A DNA stretch of 64,000 nucleotides from JADKAV01 sp963769435 (GCA_963769435.1 CAVYLN010000002.1:62001-126000), one strand, 5' to 3'. Shown: positions 17,818-27,617, counted from the first letter of the stretch. Notes: generated by a model not told the origin, from the sequence alone. Numbers and translations: made by a program.

Positions 17818-18432
17818 TCACTGGCCCGGGGCTGGGACAGGCAACCCGGCGGCGTTCCACAGTTCGATGACATGTTGTCTGCGTTCGAACCCCAGCATCG
17901 ACACAGTGCCCGTGTTCAAGGCGAACAATCGCCCGTCACGGGGATCCAGATCCAGCCAGGTGGCCGTCAGGATCCTCAACAGGTGTCCGTGCGCCACCAG
18001 GGCAACATTTTCGCCTCGGTCCAGATACGGTCCACACCTCTCGATCACCCGTCGGCAGCGGACAGCCACATCCTCGGGCTGCTCGCCCGGCGTGCTGCCG
18101 GGCGGGACGTGTGCATTCCAGATCACCCAGTCCGGATCCCCCGTGTCCTGGCGGATCTGGCTGGTCGTGCGGCCCTCGAAACCGCCGTAGTCCCACTCCA
18201 GAAGGTCTTCGGAGAACACGTCCGGACGCAGCCCGGCCAACTGCGCCGTGTCGCGTGCGCGTCGCAGGGGACTGCAGACCACGAGACCGAACTGGTGACC
18301 GGCCAGATGGGGGGCGAGCGCCCGCGCTGCTGCCCGGCCGTTCTCCGTGAGGGCGATGTCGGTGCGACCCGTGTGCTGACCCGACACGCTCCACGCTGTC
18401 TCGCCGTGCCTGAGTATCACAATGCCCGCCAC
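17818..18432 (-). CDS. Histidine phosphatase superfamily (phosphoglycerate-mutase-like) protein
   Basis: The N-terminus has the catalytic LRHGET motif (RHG at about residues 8-10), the acid residue region EWDYGGFEG, and the second catalytic histidine in LVAHGHLLRI. The length of 204 residues fits small cofactor-independent acid phosphatases rather than true glycolytic GpmA. The substrate is unknown. It is divergent from the APC permease gene, sharing a 54-bp spacer. Confidence 0.9.
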   Translation of the reverse strand: MAGIVILRHGETAWSVSGQHTGRTDIALTENGRAAARALAPHLAGHQFGLVVCSPLRRARDTAQLAGLRPDVFSEDLLEWDYGGFEGRTTSQIRQDTGDPDWVIWNAHVPPGSTPGEQPEDVAVRCRRVIERCGPYLDRGENVALVAHGHLLRILTATWLDLDPRDGRLFALNTGTVSMLGFERRQHVIELWNAAGLPVPAPGQ

Positions 18433-18486
18433 GAGGGTCTACTGTGCCACCTATGTCAAAGACGCCGCCTGCCTTGGAGATCTGAC

Positions 18487-19905
18487 ATGACCGCCTCCGA
18501 CCCGACCGCGACGACCGATCAGGCCGAGCCCACCAAAGCACTCACCCTGTGGCCCGCCACGGCGCTGGTCACCGGCACCATCATCGGCGCGGGCATCTTC
18601 ACGCAGCCGTCGTATCTCGCGCAGTTCGGACCGATCAGCCTGCTCGGCTTCGCGATCACAGCTTTCGGCAGTCTGATGCTCGCGCTCGTCTTCTCATCTC
18701 TGGCACGCCGCACTCCCGATGTCGGTGGACCTTACGCCTTCTCGCGGCAGGGATTCGGGGACTTCATCGGATTCCAGTCGGCATGGACGTACTGGGTCGG
18801 CGCATGGGTGGGGGTGGGGGCCATCGCCTCCTCACTCGTCGTGTACCTGGGCGTCCTGATCCCGGCCGTCACGGACAGCAAACTCCTCAGCACGCTGGTG
18901 GCGGTGGGAGCGATCGCCGCCCTCACCTTCGTGAACACGAACGGCGTCGTGACGGGCGGATTCGTGTCGCTGATCCTGACGATCCTGAAGGTGGTGCCCC
19001 TGCTGCTGATCGGCACGCTGGGCTTCCTGGCCTTCGACACGGCGAACCTCGGCCCGTTCAACGCGTCCTCCCTGCCCGCATTGGAAGTGATCACAGCGGT
19101 CATGGCCTACACGCTCTTCTCGTTCATCGGGATCGAGGCCGCCACGGTCCCGGCCGGAGACGTCCACGAACCGGACAAGACCATCCCGCGGGCCACCGTC
19201 ATCGGCACACTCGCGGCGGCGGCCGTCTATCTCCTGAGCACGACCGCGGTGTTCGGAGCGGTGGAACGTTCCCAGTTGGCCGATACCGACGCGGCGTTCT
19301 CCCTGGCTGCGCAGAACATGTTCGGGTCGTGGGCCGGCGATGCGGTGGCCGTGGTCGCGGTCATCTCGTGTCTGGGGGCGATGAACGGTCTTCTGCTCCT
19401 CTCCGGGCAGATCCCGATGGCCGCAGAGTTCGATGGCTTGGCGCCCAAGGTCTTCGGCAAACTCAACATCCGCCATGCACCGGGCACGGGACTGATCATC
19501 AGCGGCGTCCTCGCCTCCGGGATCCTGGCCCTTTCGTTCTCGGGCGGAGGTCTCGGGGATGCTGTGGCACAGCTCGTGCTTGTGTCCGCGGTCGCGACCA
19601 TGGTCTCCTACGCGTTCAGCGCGGGTGCGGAGATCAAGTGGCTCGCACTGGACCGCGGCAAAGTCCCCGTGGCGCACATCGCCCGCAAGATGACGATCGC
19701 GATCCTGGCGCTGGCATTCACGGTCCTTGCGTTCTACGGCGGTGGCGTGCAGGAGATCTACTGGCTGTGGATGTTGATCATTCTTGGTGTTCCCCTCTAC
19801 ATCTACATCCTGTGGCGCAGGGCCAGCCATGGTGAGCCGATCGGTGGCGAGGAGCCTCCGCACCCGGTCCCGACCCCGGGCACCGATCAGGAGGTCAACA
19901 CGTAA
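18487..19905 (+). CDS. APC-family amino-acid permease
   Basis: The 472-residue protein begins with a short polar tail and then TGTIIGAGIFTQPSYLAQFGP, the characteristic first-helix GxG unwound motif of APC transporters, and contains roughly twelve hydrophobic segments, including FSFIGIEAATVPAGDV, the conserved helix-6 region of basic/antiporter members. The C-terminus is hydrophilic. The ATG at 18487 has TTGGAG upstream; the frame is open upstream to 17740, but that part is antisense to the phosphatase gene and is rejected. It resembles arginine/ornithine- or lysine-type exchangers, but the substrate is not certain. Its end overlaps the convergent methyltransferase by 19 bp. Confidence 0.88.
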   Translation: MTASDPTATTDQAEPTKALTLWPATALVTGTIIGAGIFTQPSYLAQFGPISLLGFAITAFGSLMLALVFSSLARRTPDVGGPYAFSRQGFGDFIGFQSAWTYWVGAWVGVGAIASSLVVYLGVLIPAVTDSKLLSTLVAVGAIAALTFVNTNGVVTGGFVSLILTILKVVPLLLIGTLGFLAFDTANLGPFNASSLPALEVITAVMAYTLFSFIGIEAATVPAGDVHEPDKTIPRATVIGTLAAAAVYLLSTTAVFGAVERSQLADTDAAFSLAAQNMFGSWAGDAVAVVAVISCLGAMNGLLLLSGQIPMAAEFDGLAPKVFGKLNIRHAPGTGLIISGVLASGILALSFSGGGLGDAVAQLVLVSAVATMVSYAFSAGAEIKWLALDRGKVPVAHIARKMTIAILALAFTVLAFYGGGVQEIYWLWMLIILGVPLYIYILWRRASHGEPIGGEEPPHPVPTPGTDQEVNT

Positions 19906-20675
19906 CAGGCGACAGCCGCGGCGGCTGCCACGTTGAGCGAGTCCACCCCGTGGGACATCGGGATACTCACCATCACGTCGGTCGCCGCACGCGCCTGTTC
20001 GGACAACCCCGGCCCTTCCGTGCCCACCATGAGCAGAGTGGGTCCCGTCGGGCGCCACTGTCGCAGCGAGAGTCCGGCGGCCGGATCCATCGCCACCGTG
20101 GTCATTCCGGCCTGACGCGCCCGCGCGAGCGCGATCCCGGTGTCATCGGCAACGGCCCACGGCATGCTGAACACCGCGCCCATCGACGTCTTCACGCTGC
20201 GCCGGTACCAGGGGTCCGCACAGCGGCGCGTCACCACGATCGCATCGACTCCAAGTCCGGCCGCCGACCGGAACACCGCACCGACGTTGGTGTGGTCCAC
20301 GAGGTCCTCGAGCAGAATCGCTGTCCGCGCTGCTCGCAGGACGTCGCCGACGGCAGGGCTCGGTGGGCGTTCGAACGTTGCCAGTGCGCCGCGATGCAAC
20401 CTGAAGCCGGTGATCCGCTGGAGGACGTCCGGAGGCGCCAGGAACACATCAGCGTGCGCGGGAACCTGTGGCTGCAGCGCGGGCCACCATTTGGGCTCCA
20501 TGAGGGCACTGATCATGTGCAGGCCCGCCTGCAGCGCACGGACGATGACCTTCTCACCCTCGGCCAGGAATATGCCCGCGGCCGGCTCACTCACCATGCG
20601 CAACTGCATGTCGGTCAGCCGGGTGAAGTGATCCAAGCGAGGGTCGTCCAACGCCTCGACGTGGGACACGGGCAT
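19887..20675 (-). CDS. SpoU-family RNA 2'-O-methyltransferase (TrmH/RlmB-like)
   Basis: The sequence has the SPOUT knot motifs: LLEDLVDHTNVGAVFRSA (motif 1), LLMVGTEGPGLSEQ (motif 2) and IPMSHGVDSLNVAAAAAV (motif 3). The N-terminal part FLAEGEKVIVRAL is the substrate-binding segment of RlmB/TsnR-like enzymes. I chose the ATG at 20675 (MPVSHVEALDD), giving 262 residues; the open frame reaches 20918 but overlaps non-conserved sequence. It should methylate a ribose in rRNA or tRNA using S-adenosylmethionine. Confidence 0.9.
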   Translation of the reverse strand: MPVSHVEALDDPRLDHFTRLTDMQLRMVSEPAAGIFLAEGEKVIVRALQAGLHMISALMEPKWWPALQPQVPAHADVFLAPPDVLQRITGFRLHRGALATFERPPSPAVGDVLRAARTAILLEDLVDHTNVGAVFRSAAGLGVDAIVVTRRCADPWYRRSVKTSMGAVFSMPWAVADDTGIALARARQAGMTTVAMDPAAGLSLRQWRPTGPTLLMVGTEGPGLSEQARAATDVMVSIPMSHGVDSLNVAAAAAVACYVLTS

Positions 20676-20787
20676 CACAGCCGCCGAGGTCGAGTCTGGG
20701 CGGCCACACCGGGCGCACAGCCGGACAGGAGTGCCGGACGAGGACACCGGCGCAAGTGTGGGAGCGGCACGGCCGCCGAGCGGACTG

Positions 20788-21573
20788 TCATCCTGCCGCG
20801 CGCGCTGACCACCGGAGGCCGTGCCGCTCAACCTCGATATCAAGCCCGAACGTGTCCGAAACGCGCTCGGAGGTGAGGACCTCGTCGAGCGGGCCCGTGG
20901 CGACGACCTTGCCGTCACGCAACAACAGGACGTGACTGGTCTGTTGCGGTATCTCCTCCACGTGGTGGGTCACCATGACCACGGTCGGCGCGAACGGATC
21001 CTCCGCCAGGGCATCGATGCGCTGCAGGAGATCTTCGCGGCCGGCCAGATCCAGTCCTGCCGCGGGTTCGTCGAGTAGCAGCAGTTCCGGATCCGCCATC
21101 AGCGCCCGTGCGATCGTCGCACGCTTGCGTTCACCCTCGCTCAAGGTCCCGAAACGGCGATCAGCGAGCTCCGCGAGTCCCCACGCGGCCAGGAGTTCGT
21201 CGGCGCGTGACTCATCCGCGGAGCCGTATGCCTCACGCCACCGTCCCAGCACCGCCCACGCCGAGGTCATGACCACATCGCGCACCCGCTCGGAATCGGG
21301 GACCTGCGACGCCAGCGCCGAACTCGCCAGACCGATCCGTGGCCGTACCTCGAACACGTCCACCCCACCGAGCCGCTCGTCCAGGACCTCCGCCGTGCCG
21401 GAACTCGGGTGGATCAAGGTCGCGGCGATCTGCAGCACCGTCGTCTTCCCAGCGCCGTTGGGGCCGAGCACCACCCAGTTCTCACCCTCGGCCACAGCCC
21501 AGTCGACGCCGTCCAGGATCCTCTTGCCGGATCGGGTCACGCAAACATCCACGAGGTTGATGACGTCCGACAC
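20788..21573 (-). CDS. ABC transporter ATP-binding protein (YlmA-like, no permease nearby)
   Basis: This 261-residue ATPase has Walker A GPNGAGKTT, signature LSEGERKRATIARAL, Walker B LLLLDEPAAGLDL and H-loop VTHHVEE. No membrane partner is encoded nearby, so it either pairs with a distant permease or has a non-transport role; its sequence style is that of the YlmA/ModF-like stand-alone ATPases. It is divergent from the hypothetical gene upstream of serB, separated by 26 bp. Confidence 0.88.
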   Translation of the reverse strand: MSDVINLVDVCVTRSGKRILDGVDWAVAEGENWVVLGPNGAGKTTVLQIAATLIHPSSGTAEVLDERLGGVDVFEVRPRIGLASSALASQVPDSERVRDVVMTSAWAVLGRWREAYGSADESRADELLAAWGLAELADRRFGTLSEGERKRATIARALMADPELLLLDEPAAGLDLAGREDLLQRIDALAEDPFAPTVVMVTHHVEEIPQQTSHVLLLRDGKVVATGPLDEVLTSERVSDTFGLDIEVERHGLRWSARAAG

Positions 21574-21599
21574 GACACATAACCCTACGCTGGTGAGCC

Positions 21600-22247
21600 A
21601 TGACAGTCGTTCCGGTGGCGTTCCAACTCGCCAGTTGGATCTCCGCCTGGTGGCGGGGCGTCGTCGGTGGGGACGACATGGTGAGCCTGATGGGGTCGGT
21701 GGACCTGCCGACCTTGCGGGAGCTGCGCGATGGCACCCTCGGGCTCAGCGCCTTCTGCCCGGCGTTGACGGTCGCTGTCCTACCCGGTCCGAAGCCGACC
21801 ACCGAGGCCGCTGTGGAGGCCGGTCAGGCGGTGGTGCTGCACCGGACCGTGGGTCACTCCACGGTGCTCGTACCGGATGGCACCGGCTGGGCGTTCCTGG
21901 AGGCGGAACCGTCGAGGCCGCCCGCCATGTCGATAGAGCAGGCCGGAGCCGAACTCGCGCAGGCAGTGGTCGCGGCAGAACACGAGTTGCGCGAGACCGG
22001 CCAGCGCGTATCGGCGGAACCCCGGCCTGCTGGCATCCGGTCCCTGCCCCCGGATGCGGACGGAGCGCGCCGGGCCCTGCTCACGCGCGCCGTCCGCGTG
22101 TGGACCGCCGTGGAGGCGGTCGACGCCTCCCGACGTGGGCCCCTGTTGGACGACGTTCGCGCGGCTGCAGCGCGAGCCACACTCGCCTCCTACCTGGAGC
22201 AGATGGCAGCCACACAGCACAGATCGTCCGATCGGAGGTACGCGTGA
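21600..22247 (+). CDS. Conserved actinobacterial hypothetical protein upstream of serB
   Basis: I do not recognise a named family. The 215-residue protein has an N-terminal SWISAWWRGVVGGDDM stretch, a central segment predicted as strands (AVEAGQAVVLHRTVGHSTVLVPDGTG) and an alanine-rich helical C-terminus. No membrane segment or signal peptide is evident. Its stop overlaps the GTG start of serB (GTGA), so it is translationally coupled to serB. Confidence 0.7.
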   Translation: MTVVPVAFQLASWISAWWRGVVGGDDMVSLMGSVDLPTLRELRDGTLGLSAFCPALTVAVLPGPKPTTEAAVEAGQAVVLHRTVGHSTVLVPDGTGWAFLEAEPSRPPAMSIEQAGAELAQAVVAAEHELRETGQRVSAEPRPAGIRSLPPDADGARRALLTRAVRVWTAVEAVDASRRGPLLDDVRAAAARATLASYLEQMAATQHRSSDRRYA

Positions 22248-23416
22248 ACACAACGTTGACCTTCACGGGCTGGGACAGGCCCGGCATCACCGCGGAACTC
22301 CTCAGTGGCCTCGGGGACGACGTCGTGGTGCGGGACATAGAACAACTTGTGGTCCAGGGGCGGTTGGTCCTCTCGGTCGCCGTGGACACGGAGTCCGTGG
22401 ACGGTGTACGTGCGCTGGCAGCCAGATTGGACATGGAACTCGATGTGACATCGGAGTGTGCCGCGGTCGTGGACCGCAAGTCGGCGACCGCCATCACGGT
22501 TCTCATGTCCCAGACCCTTCACGCCGCCGACCTGACCCGGATCACCGAGGAGATCGCCCGGCGCGGGGGCAACATCGAGCGGATCGTCAGGACCGCCGAA
22601 TATCCGGTCACAGCGATCGAGGTCACGGTCAGCGGCGTGGACTCGATATCCCTCAAGCAGGCACTCGCCCCTATCTCGACCCAACTGGGTGTGGATGTGG
22701 CCGTGCAGTCCGCCGACATCATCCGCCAAGGCGCCCGGCTCGTGGTGATGGACGTCGACTCGACCCTCATCCAGGACGAGGTGATCGATCTGTTGGCCAG
22801 GCAGGCAGGATGTGAGGCTGCCGTCGCAGAGGTCACCGAGCGCGCGATGGCCGGTGACCTGGACTTCTCGCAATCGCTGCGCGAACGTGTGGCCGCGCTG
22901 GCTGGGACCCCGGAGTCCGCGTTGGCGGTGGTTCGCGACCAGGTACGCCTCACCCCGGGCGCCCGGACTCTGTGCAGGACCCTGAACTCGCTCGGATACC
23001 GTCTCGCGCTGGTCTCCGGTGGTTTCAGCGAGATCGTGGGTCCGCTGGCCGCTGAACTGGGCGTGCATCGCTTCCGCGCCAACAGCCTGGAAGTGAGCGA
23101 CGGGGTGCTGACTGGTCGAGTGCTGCCACCGATCGTCGACCGGGCGGGCAAGGCGCAGGCTCTCACCGAGTTCGCCGACGAGTTCGGTTTCGCGCTCTCC
23201 CGCACCGTGGCGATCGGGGATGGGGCCAACGACCTGGACATGCTCGCCGCCGCAGGGCTCGGCGTCGCTTTCAACGCGAAGCCAGCAGTCGCCGCAGCGG
23301 CCGACGCCTCTGTCACCGCGCCATATCTGGACTCCGTGCTCTACCTGCTGGGGATCACCCGCGGTCAGGTGGAGGCGCTGAACCGATCAGCCACGGGCGA
23401 TCTCGAACGCGAGTAG
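22244..23416 (+). CDS. serB: Phosphoserine phosphatase with N-terminal ACT-like domains
   Basis: The GTG at 22244 has GGAGG six bases upstream. Residues 1-165 form ACT-type regulatory domains (GWDRPGITAELL, RITEEIARRGGNIERI). The HAD phosphatase follows: motif I VMDVDSTLIQDE (nucleophile D), motif II ALVSGGF, and motif III/IV AIGDGANDLDML. It makes L-serine from phosphoserine in the cytoplasm. Length 390 residues is normal for actinobacterial SerB. The long open frame starting at 20975 is an upstream extension with no coding character. The 3' end overlaps the convergent SixA-like gene by 30 bp. Confidence 0.95.
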   Translation: MNTTLTFTGWDRPGITAELLSGLGDDVVVRDIEQLVVQGRLVLSVAVDTESVDGVRALAARLDMELDVTSECAAVVDRKSATAITVLMSQTLHAADLTRITEEIARRGGNIERIVRTAEYPVTAIEVTVSGVDSISLKQALAPISTQLGVDVAVQSADIIRQGARLVVMDVDSTLIQDEVIDLLARQAGCEAAVAEVTERAMAGDLDFSQSLRERVAALAGTPESALAVVRDQVRLTPGARTLCRTLNSLGYRLALVSGGFSEIVGPLAAELGVHRFRANSLEVSDGVLTGRVLPPIVDRAGKAQALTEFADEFGFALSRTVAIGDGANDLDMLAAAGLGVAFNAKPAVAAAADASVTAPYLDSVLYLLGITRGQVEALNRSATGDLERE

Positions 23417-23881
23417 ATCGACTGCGCCGTAGCCCCATCGCGACAGCGGACGCTCGTCGGCGAGCACAGCGAACGCCGCGGTCGGGAACTTCGCCATCAT
23501 GGCCCGGTACATCGGGCTCTCGGTGTCGCGGGCGAGCCGTTCGGCAAGGATCTCGATCCCGGGGTTGTGCGCGACGATCACCACGGAATCCGCCTCGAGG
23601 TCACGGATTCGCCGGAGCATCGCATCCGCGGACGCCAGATACAGACCTGAGACCGACTCGGTCCGGCCCACAGCCAGGTGTTGCGCGGCCGCGGCCCACG
23701 TCTGCTGCGCGCGCGTCGCCGTGGACACCAGGGCCACATCCACGCCACCGACCAGGTCCGCGATCATGTGTCCGGCCACGGGCGCGTCGCGACGTCCACG
23801 TGCGTTGAGCGGGCGGTCGTGGTCAGCCACGCCGGCCGGATAGGAACTCTTTGCGTGGCGCAGCAGGACCAAGGAAGGCAT
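23387..23881 (-). CDS. SixA-like phosphohistidine phosphatase
   Basis: A 164-residue histidine-phosphatase with LLRHAKSSYP (catalytic RH) at the N-terminus, DHDRPLNARGRRDAP, and VIVAHNPGIEIL carrying the second catalytic histidine. This size and the RHAKS motif are typical of SixA-type phosphohistidine phosphatases. It is divergent from cphB with a 65-bp spacer. The target is unknown. Confidence 0.9.
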   Translation of the reverse strand: MPSLVLLRHAKSSYPAGVADHDRPLNARGRRDAPVAGHMIADLVGGVDVALVSTATRAQQTWAAAAQHLAVGRTESVSGLYLASADAMLRRIRDLEADSVVIVAHNPGIEILAERLARDTESPMYRAMMAKFPTAAFAVLADERPLSRWGYGAVDLLAFEIARG

Positions 23882-23933
23882 GAAGCGAATTGTGCCAGCG
23901 CGGGCAGTCGTGCGTCAGAGCGGACCCAACCCG

Positions 23934-23939
23934 TAACGT
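23934..23939 (+). promoter_or_regulatory. -10 box of a probable leaderless cphB-cphA transcript
   Basis: TAACGT (TAnnnT form) ends seven bases before the GTG at 23947. No Shine-Dalgarno is visible. Confidence 0.5.
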
Positions 23940-23946
23940 TGCCCGC

Positions 23947-24897
23947 GTGAACACCCCGCTCCCCCGCCGACTGGTGGTCATCGGCGGCGCCGAGGACAAG
24001 CTCGGCCAGCGGCGCATATTGCGCAGGTTCGTGACCCTGTCGGGTGGACCGCAGGCCCGCATCGCGGTGTGTGCGACCGCCTCGTCCCTGGGCGACGAGA
24101 TCACCGATCTCTACGAGAAGGTCTTCTACGACCTGGGAGCGGCCGAGGTGCTCTCAGTTCGCCCGATCAACCGCGCGGAAGCCGACGCACCGGTCTCCAC
24201 CAAAGCCATCGAGGATGCCACCGGGGTGTTCTTCACCGGCGGCAACCAAGCTCGGCTCTCGGCCATCTTGCGTGGTACCGCCCTCGGGGACGCAGTGACC
24301 GGCCTCTACCAACGGGGCGTCGTGGTCGGAGGCACCAGCGCGGGTGCCTCCGTCGTCAGCGAGCACATGGTTGCGCTGGGGGCCGCCGGTGAGACCCCCA
24401 AGCAGCGGATGGCTAACCTGGCGCAGGGGTTGGGTCTCCTGCCGGATGTGGTGGTGGATCAGCACTTCGCCGAGCGCGGTCGTTTCGGACGACTACTGGC
24501 CCTGGTGGCCGCGAGTCCCAACCTGCTGGGTATGGGTGTCGACGAGGACACCGCCGCCATCATCACCGACGAACGCGTGCTCGAGGTCTACGGGCGAGGG
24601 GCGGTGTTCCTGGCACAGGCGGACAGGGCCGTGACCAACGCCTATGCGGCGCGGGGAACCGAGCCGATCCTGATCTCCGGAGCCGAAGTGCATTTCCTGC
24701 CGACCGAGTCGGTCTTTGATCTCGTGACCCGGCAACTGGTCCAATACCGAACGGCCATCGAACAGGCGCAGATCGCCCGACGAACCTCCGAGCACGTCTC
24801 CACACGACGGGCGACCCGCCGCGTGGACGCCGAAGGGGTGCACGACCGCAACGCCGAGCGCGCTGTCAAGCGCCGCCGACTGAGACCACCCGACTGA
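23947..24897 (+). CDS. cphB: Cyanophycinase
   Basis: The protein (316 residues) belongs to peptidase family S51: LVVIGGAEDK near the start, FFTGGNQARL, and the nucleophile elbow GGTSAGAS at about residues 128-135, with VVDQHFAERGR downstream. It should cleave cyanophycin (multi-L-arginyl-poly-L-aspartate) to beta-Asp-Arg dipeptides. The basic C-terminal tail of about 50 residues is an extension without recognised domain. The GTG at 23947 fits the TAACGT box; the frame is open upstream to 23890. The gene is 14 bp upstream of cphA, so polymer synthesis and breakdown are co-transcribed. Confidence 0.93.
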   Translation: MNTPLPRRLVVIGGAEDKLGQRRILRRFVTLSGGPQARIAVCATASSLGDEITDLYEKVFYDLGAAEVLSVRPINRAEADAPVSTKAIEDATGVFFTGGNQARLSAILRGTALGDAVTGLYQRGVVVGGTSAGASVVSEHMVALGAAGETPKQRMANLAQGLGLLPDVVVDQHFAERGRFGRLLALVAASPNLLGMGVDEDTAAIITDERVLEVYGRGAVFLAQADRAVTNAYAARGTEPILISGAEVHFLPTESVFDLVTRQLVQYRTAIEQAQIARRTSEHVSTRRATRRVDAEGVHDRNAERAVKRRRLRPPD

Positions 24898-24911
24898 CCG
24901 CGAGGAGCACC

Positions 24912-27608
24912 ATGCCGGATAGCCCACCTGCTTCGCTGGAGATCCTTCGTACCCGGGTCTACCGCGGCCCAAACGTCTGGTCGTACGACCAGTGCGTACA
25001 CCTGCTCGTCGACCTCGGCGAATTGGAGCAGTGGCCCAGCGCCCGCATCCCGGGGTTCGTCGATCGCCTCATCGAGGTACTACCCGGCGTGGCCGAACAC
25101 TCCTGTTCCACAGGACGCCGCGGAGGCTTTCTCGACAGGTTGCGCGAAGGCACCTGGTTGGGACACGTCGCCGAGCACGTGGCACTGCAACTGCAGGCCG
25201 AGGCCGGCCATGACATCCGTCGGGGCAAGACCCGCTCGGCCGACGTCACCGGGCAGTACCACGTCATCTACGGATTCCTGGAGGAGCGCGTTGGGGTGGC
25301 TGCGGGCAAGCTCGCCGTGCGCCTGGTCAACCATTTGGTGGAACCCTCCGACCTCGACTTCCCCGCCGAGCTGGAGCGCTTTCTGCTGGACGCGGACAGG
25401 TACGCGTTCGGACCTTCCACACAGTCGCTCGTCGACGAGGCAGCCAGCCGGGACATCCCCTACATCCGGCTCAACTCCGGTTCGCTGGTTCAGTTCGGGC
25501 AAGGCGTTCACCAGAAACGCATCCGGGCGACGATGACCTCTCAGACCAGCGCACTGTCGGTGGACATCGCCTCGGACAAGGAACTCACCGCCAGACTGCT
25601 GGGTGCCGCAGGCCTGCCGGTACCCCATTCCCAGGCGGTCCGGACCCCCGAGGCGGCGGTACGCCTTGCGACGCGTATCGGCTACCCGGTGGTGCTCAAG
25701 CCCGCGGACGGCAATCACGGGCGAGGCGTGCAGCTGGATCTTCGCGGACCCGAGCAGGTCGAGCAAGCCTTCGCACCCGCGAAGGAGGAGGCGCGCAACG
25801 GCCGCGTCATCGTGGAGAGCTTCTACTCGGGCAAGGACTATCGCGTTCTCGTGGTCGGGGGTCACATGGTGGCCGTCGCCGAACGGGTGCCCGCACACGT
25901 CGTCGGTGACGGGGAGCACACGATCCGAGAGCTCGTCGATCTGATCAACGCCGATCCCCGTCGCGGTGTCGGCCACGAGAAGGTACTCACGCGCATCCGG
26001 ATCACCTCCGGCGCGGAAGAGCTCGTCGCAGCGCAGGGCTTCAGCCTCGACGACGTGCCCGATGCGGGCGTGGAGGTGGCACTGGCGTCCACCGGCAACA
26101 TGAGCACAGGGGGCATCTCGATCGACCGGACCTACGAGGCACACCCGGACAATGTGGAGATCGCGGAAGAGGCCGCACGGGTGGTCGGTCTGGACGTGGC
26201 CGGCATCGATTTCATCTGCCCCGATATCGCAGAGCCGGTTCGGGAGACCGGCGGAGGCATCTGCGAGGTCAATGCCGCGCCCGGATTCCGTATGCATACC
26301 CACCCCACGGTCGGCGAACCGCAGTTCGTGGCCAAGGCCGTGATCGACAACCTCTTCCCGGTGGGATCCCGTTCCCGCGTGCCCATCGTGGCGGTCACCG
26401 GCACCAACGGCAAGACCACCACCGCACGCATGATCTCGGCGATCTTCAAGGGCATGGGCCGCAAGGTCGGCATGACCTCCACCGACGGCATCACGATCGA
26501 CCAGCGACTGATCATCCAGGCCGATGCGTCGGGGCCGAAGAGCGCCAGGATGGTCCTGCAGAACCCGCGGGTGGATTTTGCGGTGCTGGAGGTCGCCCGC
26601 GGCGGGATCCTGCGCGAAGGCCTCGGTTACGACCGCAACGACGTCGCAGTGGTCACCAACGTCGCACCCGATCATCTGGGCATCGGCGGGATCGACACCC
26701 TCGAGCAACTCGCGGACGTGAAGTCCGTGGTGGTCGAGTCCGTGCCACGTGACGGTAGCGCGGTGCTCAACGCCGACGATCCCCTCGTGGCGGGGATGCG
26801 CCGCAGGTGCCGGGGAGACGTCGTCTGGTTCAGCCTCGGCGAGCCGGGTTCGCAGGGTCGGGAACTTGCGGAGGCCCACTGCCGGCGCGGCGGCACATCG
26901 GTCCTGCTGGACAGCGACGAGCGCGGCGAGTACATCTTCCTGCGGCAAGGCCGCCGGAAGATGCGCCTCACGTATTGCGACCGCATCCCTGCGACGTACA
27001 ACGGCAAGGCGCGATTCAACGTGATGAACGCGATGGCCGCAGCGGGTGCCGCCTTCGCCCAGGGAGCACATCTACATGACATCCGCGCTGGATTGTCCGG
27101 CTTCCTGCCCACGTGGGACTCGGCCCCGGGAAGACTCAACTACATCGACGTCCACGGGGTACACGGCTTCATCGATTACGCGCACAACGCCCCTGGGCTG
27201 CGGGCTCTCGGCGAGTTCCTGGAGTCCTACCGGGAAGGGTTGTCCAAGAGCAACCAGGACATCGGACGGCGTCGATGCATCGGCGTCGTCGGCACCGCAG
27301 GCGACCGGCGCGACAGTGACATCGTCGACCTCGGCAAGGTCGCCGCGGAGTTCTTCGACGTGATCGTGATCCGCGAGGACAAGAAGCGTCGGGGCCGCGA
27401 GGTTGGGGAAGTGGCGGCTCTCATCGCAGCAGGCGTGGGAGAGCCGGCCACTGGACGTGCCAGAGAGTCGCACATCATCCTCGACGAGGTGGAGGCCGCG
27501 AAGTACGCACTCTCAGTGGCCAACCCGGGCGACGTGCTCGCGGTCATGGGTGATGACATGCAGGCACTGTCGGACGCCCTGCAGACCGAGGCCCACCGGA
27601 ACTCCTGA
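24912..27608 (+). CDS. cphA: Cyanophycin synthetase
   Basis: The 898-residue enzyme has an N-terminal CphA-specific domain (about 1-165), an ATP-grasp module (about 220-480; GYPVVLKPADGNHGRGV, EVNAAPGFRMH) and a Mur-ligase module with P-loop VTGTNGKTTTARM at about 492-504, LEVARGGILREGLGYD, TNVAPDHLG, NADDPLV and DYAHNAPGLRAL. The ATP-grasp part adds aspartate to the backbone, the Mur part adds arginine side chains. The ATG at 24912 is preceded by GAGGAGC. The full length matches CphA1. The frame is intact. The convergent stand-alone Mur ligase follows 9 bp later. Confidence 0.96.
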   Translation: MPDSPPASLEILRTRVYRGPNVWSYDQCVHLLVDLGELEQWPSARIPGFVDRLIEVLPGVAEHSCSTGRRGGFLDRLREGTWLGHVAEHVALQLQAEAGHDIRRGKTRSADVTGQYHVIYGFLEERVGVAAGKLAVRLVNHLVEPSDLDFPAELERFLLDADRYAFGPSTQSLVDEAASRDIPYIRLNSGSLVQFGQGVHQKRIRATMTSQTSALSVDIASDKELTARLLGAAGLPVPHSQAVRTPEAAVRLATRIGYPVVLKPADGNHGRGVQLDLRGPEQVEQAFAPAKEEARNGRVIVESFYSGKDYRVLVVGGHMVAVAERVPAHVVGDGEHTIRELVDLINADPRRGVGHEKVLTRIRITSGAEELVAAQGFSLDDVPDAGVEVALASTGNMSTGGISIDRTYEAHPDNVEIAEEAARVVGLDVAGIDFICPDIAEPVRETGGGICEVNAAPGFRMHTHPTVGEPQFVAKAVIDNLFPVGSRSRVPIVAVTGTNGKTTTARMISAIFKGMGRKVGMTSTDGITIDQRLIIQADASGPKSARMVLQNPRVDFAVLEVARGGILREGLGYDRNDVAVVTNVAPDHLGIGGIDTLEQLADVKSVVVESVPRDGSAVLNADDPLVAGMRRRCRGDVVWFSLGEPGSQGRELAEAHCRRGGTSVLLDSDERGEYIFLRQGRRKMRLTYCDRIPATYNGKARFNVMNAMAAAGAAFAQGAHLHDIRAGLSGFLPTWDSAPGRLNYIDVHGVHGFIDYAHNAPGLRALGEFLESYREGLSKSNQDIGRRRCIGVVGTAGDRRDSDIVDLGKVAAEFFDVIVIREDKKRRGREVGEVAALIAAGVGEPATGRARESHIILDEVEAAKYALSVANPGDVLAVMGDDMQALSDALQTEAHRNS

Positions 27609-27617
27609 GGGCGGGCA

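Noticed and set aside
17740..18486. Upstream extension of the APC permease frame
   Set aside because: It is antisense to the histidine-phosphatase gene, and the permease N-terminal motif starts only after 18487.
20975..22243. Upstream extension of the serB frame
   Set aside because: It is antisense to the ABC ATPase and out of frame with the 21600-22247 gene, and SerB homology begins at 22244.
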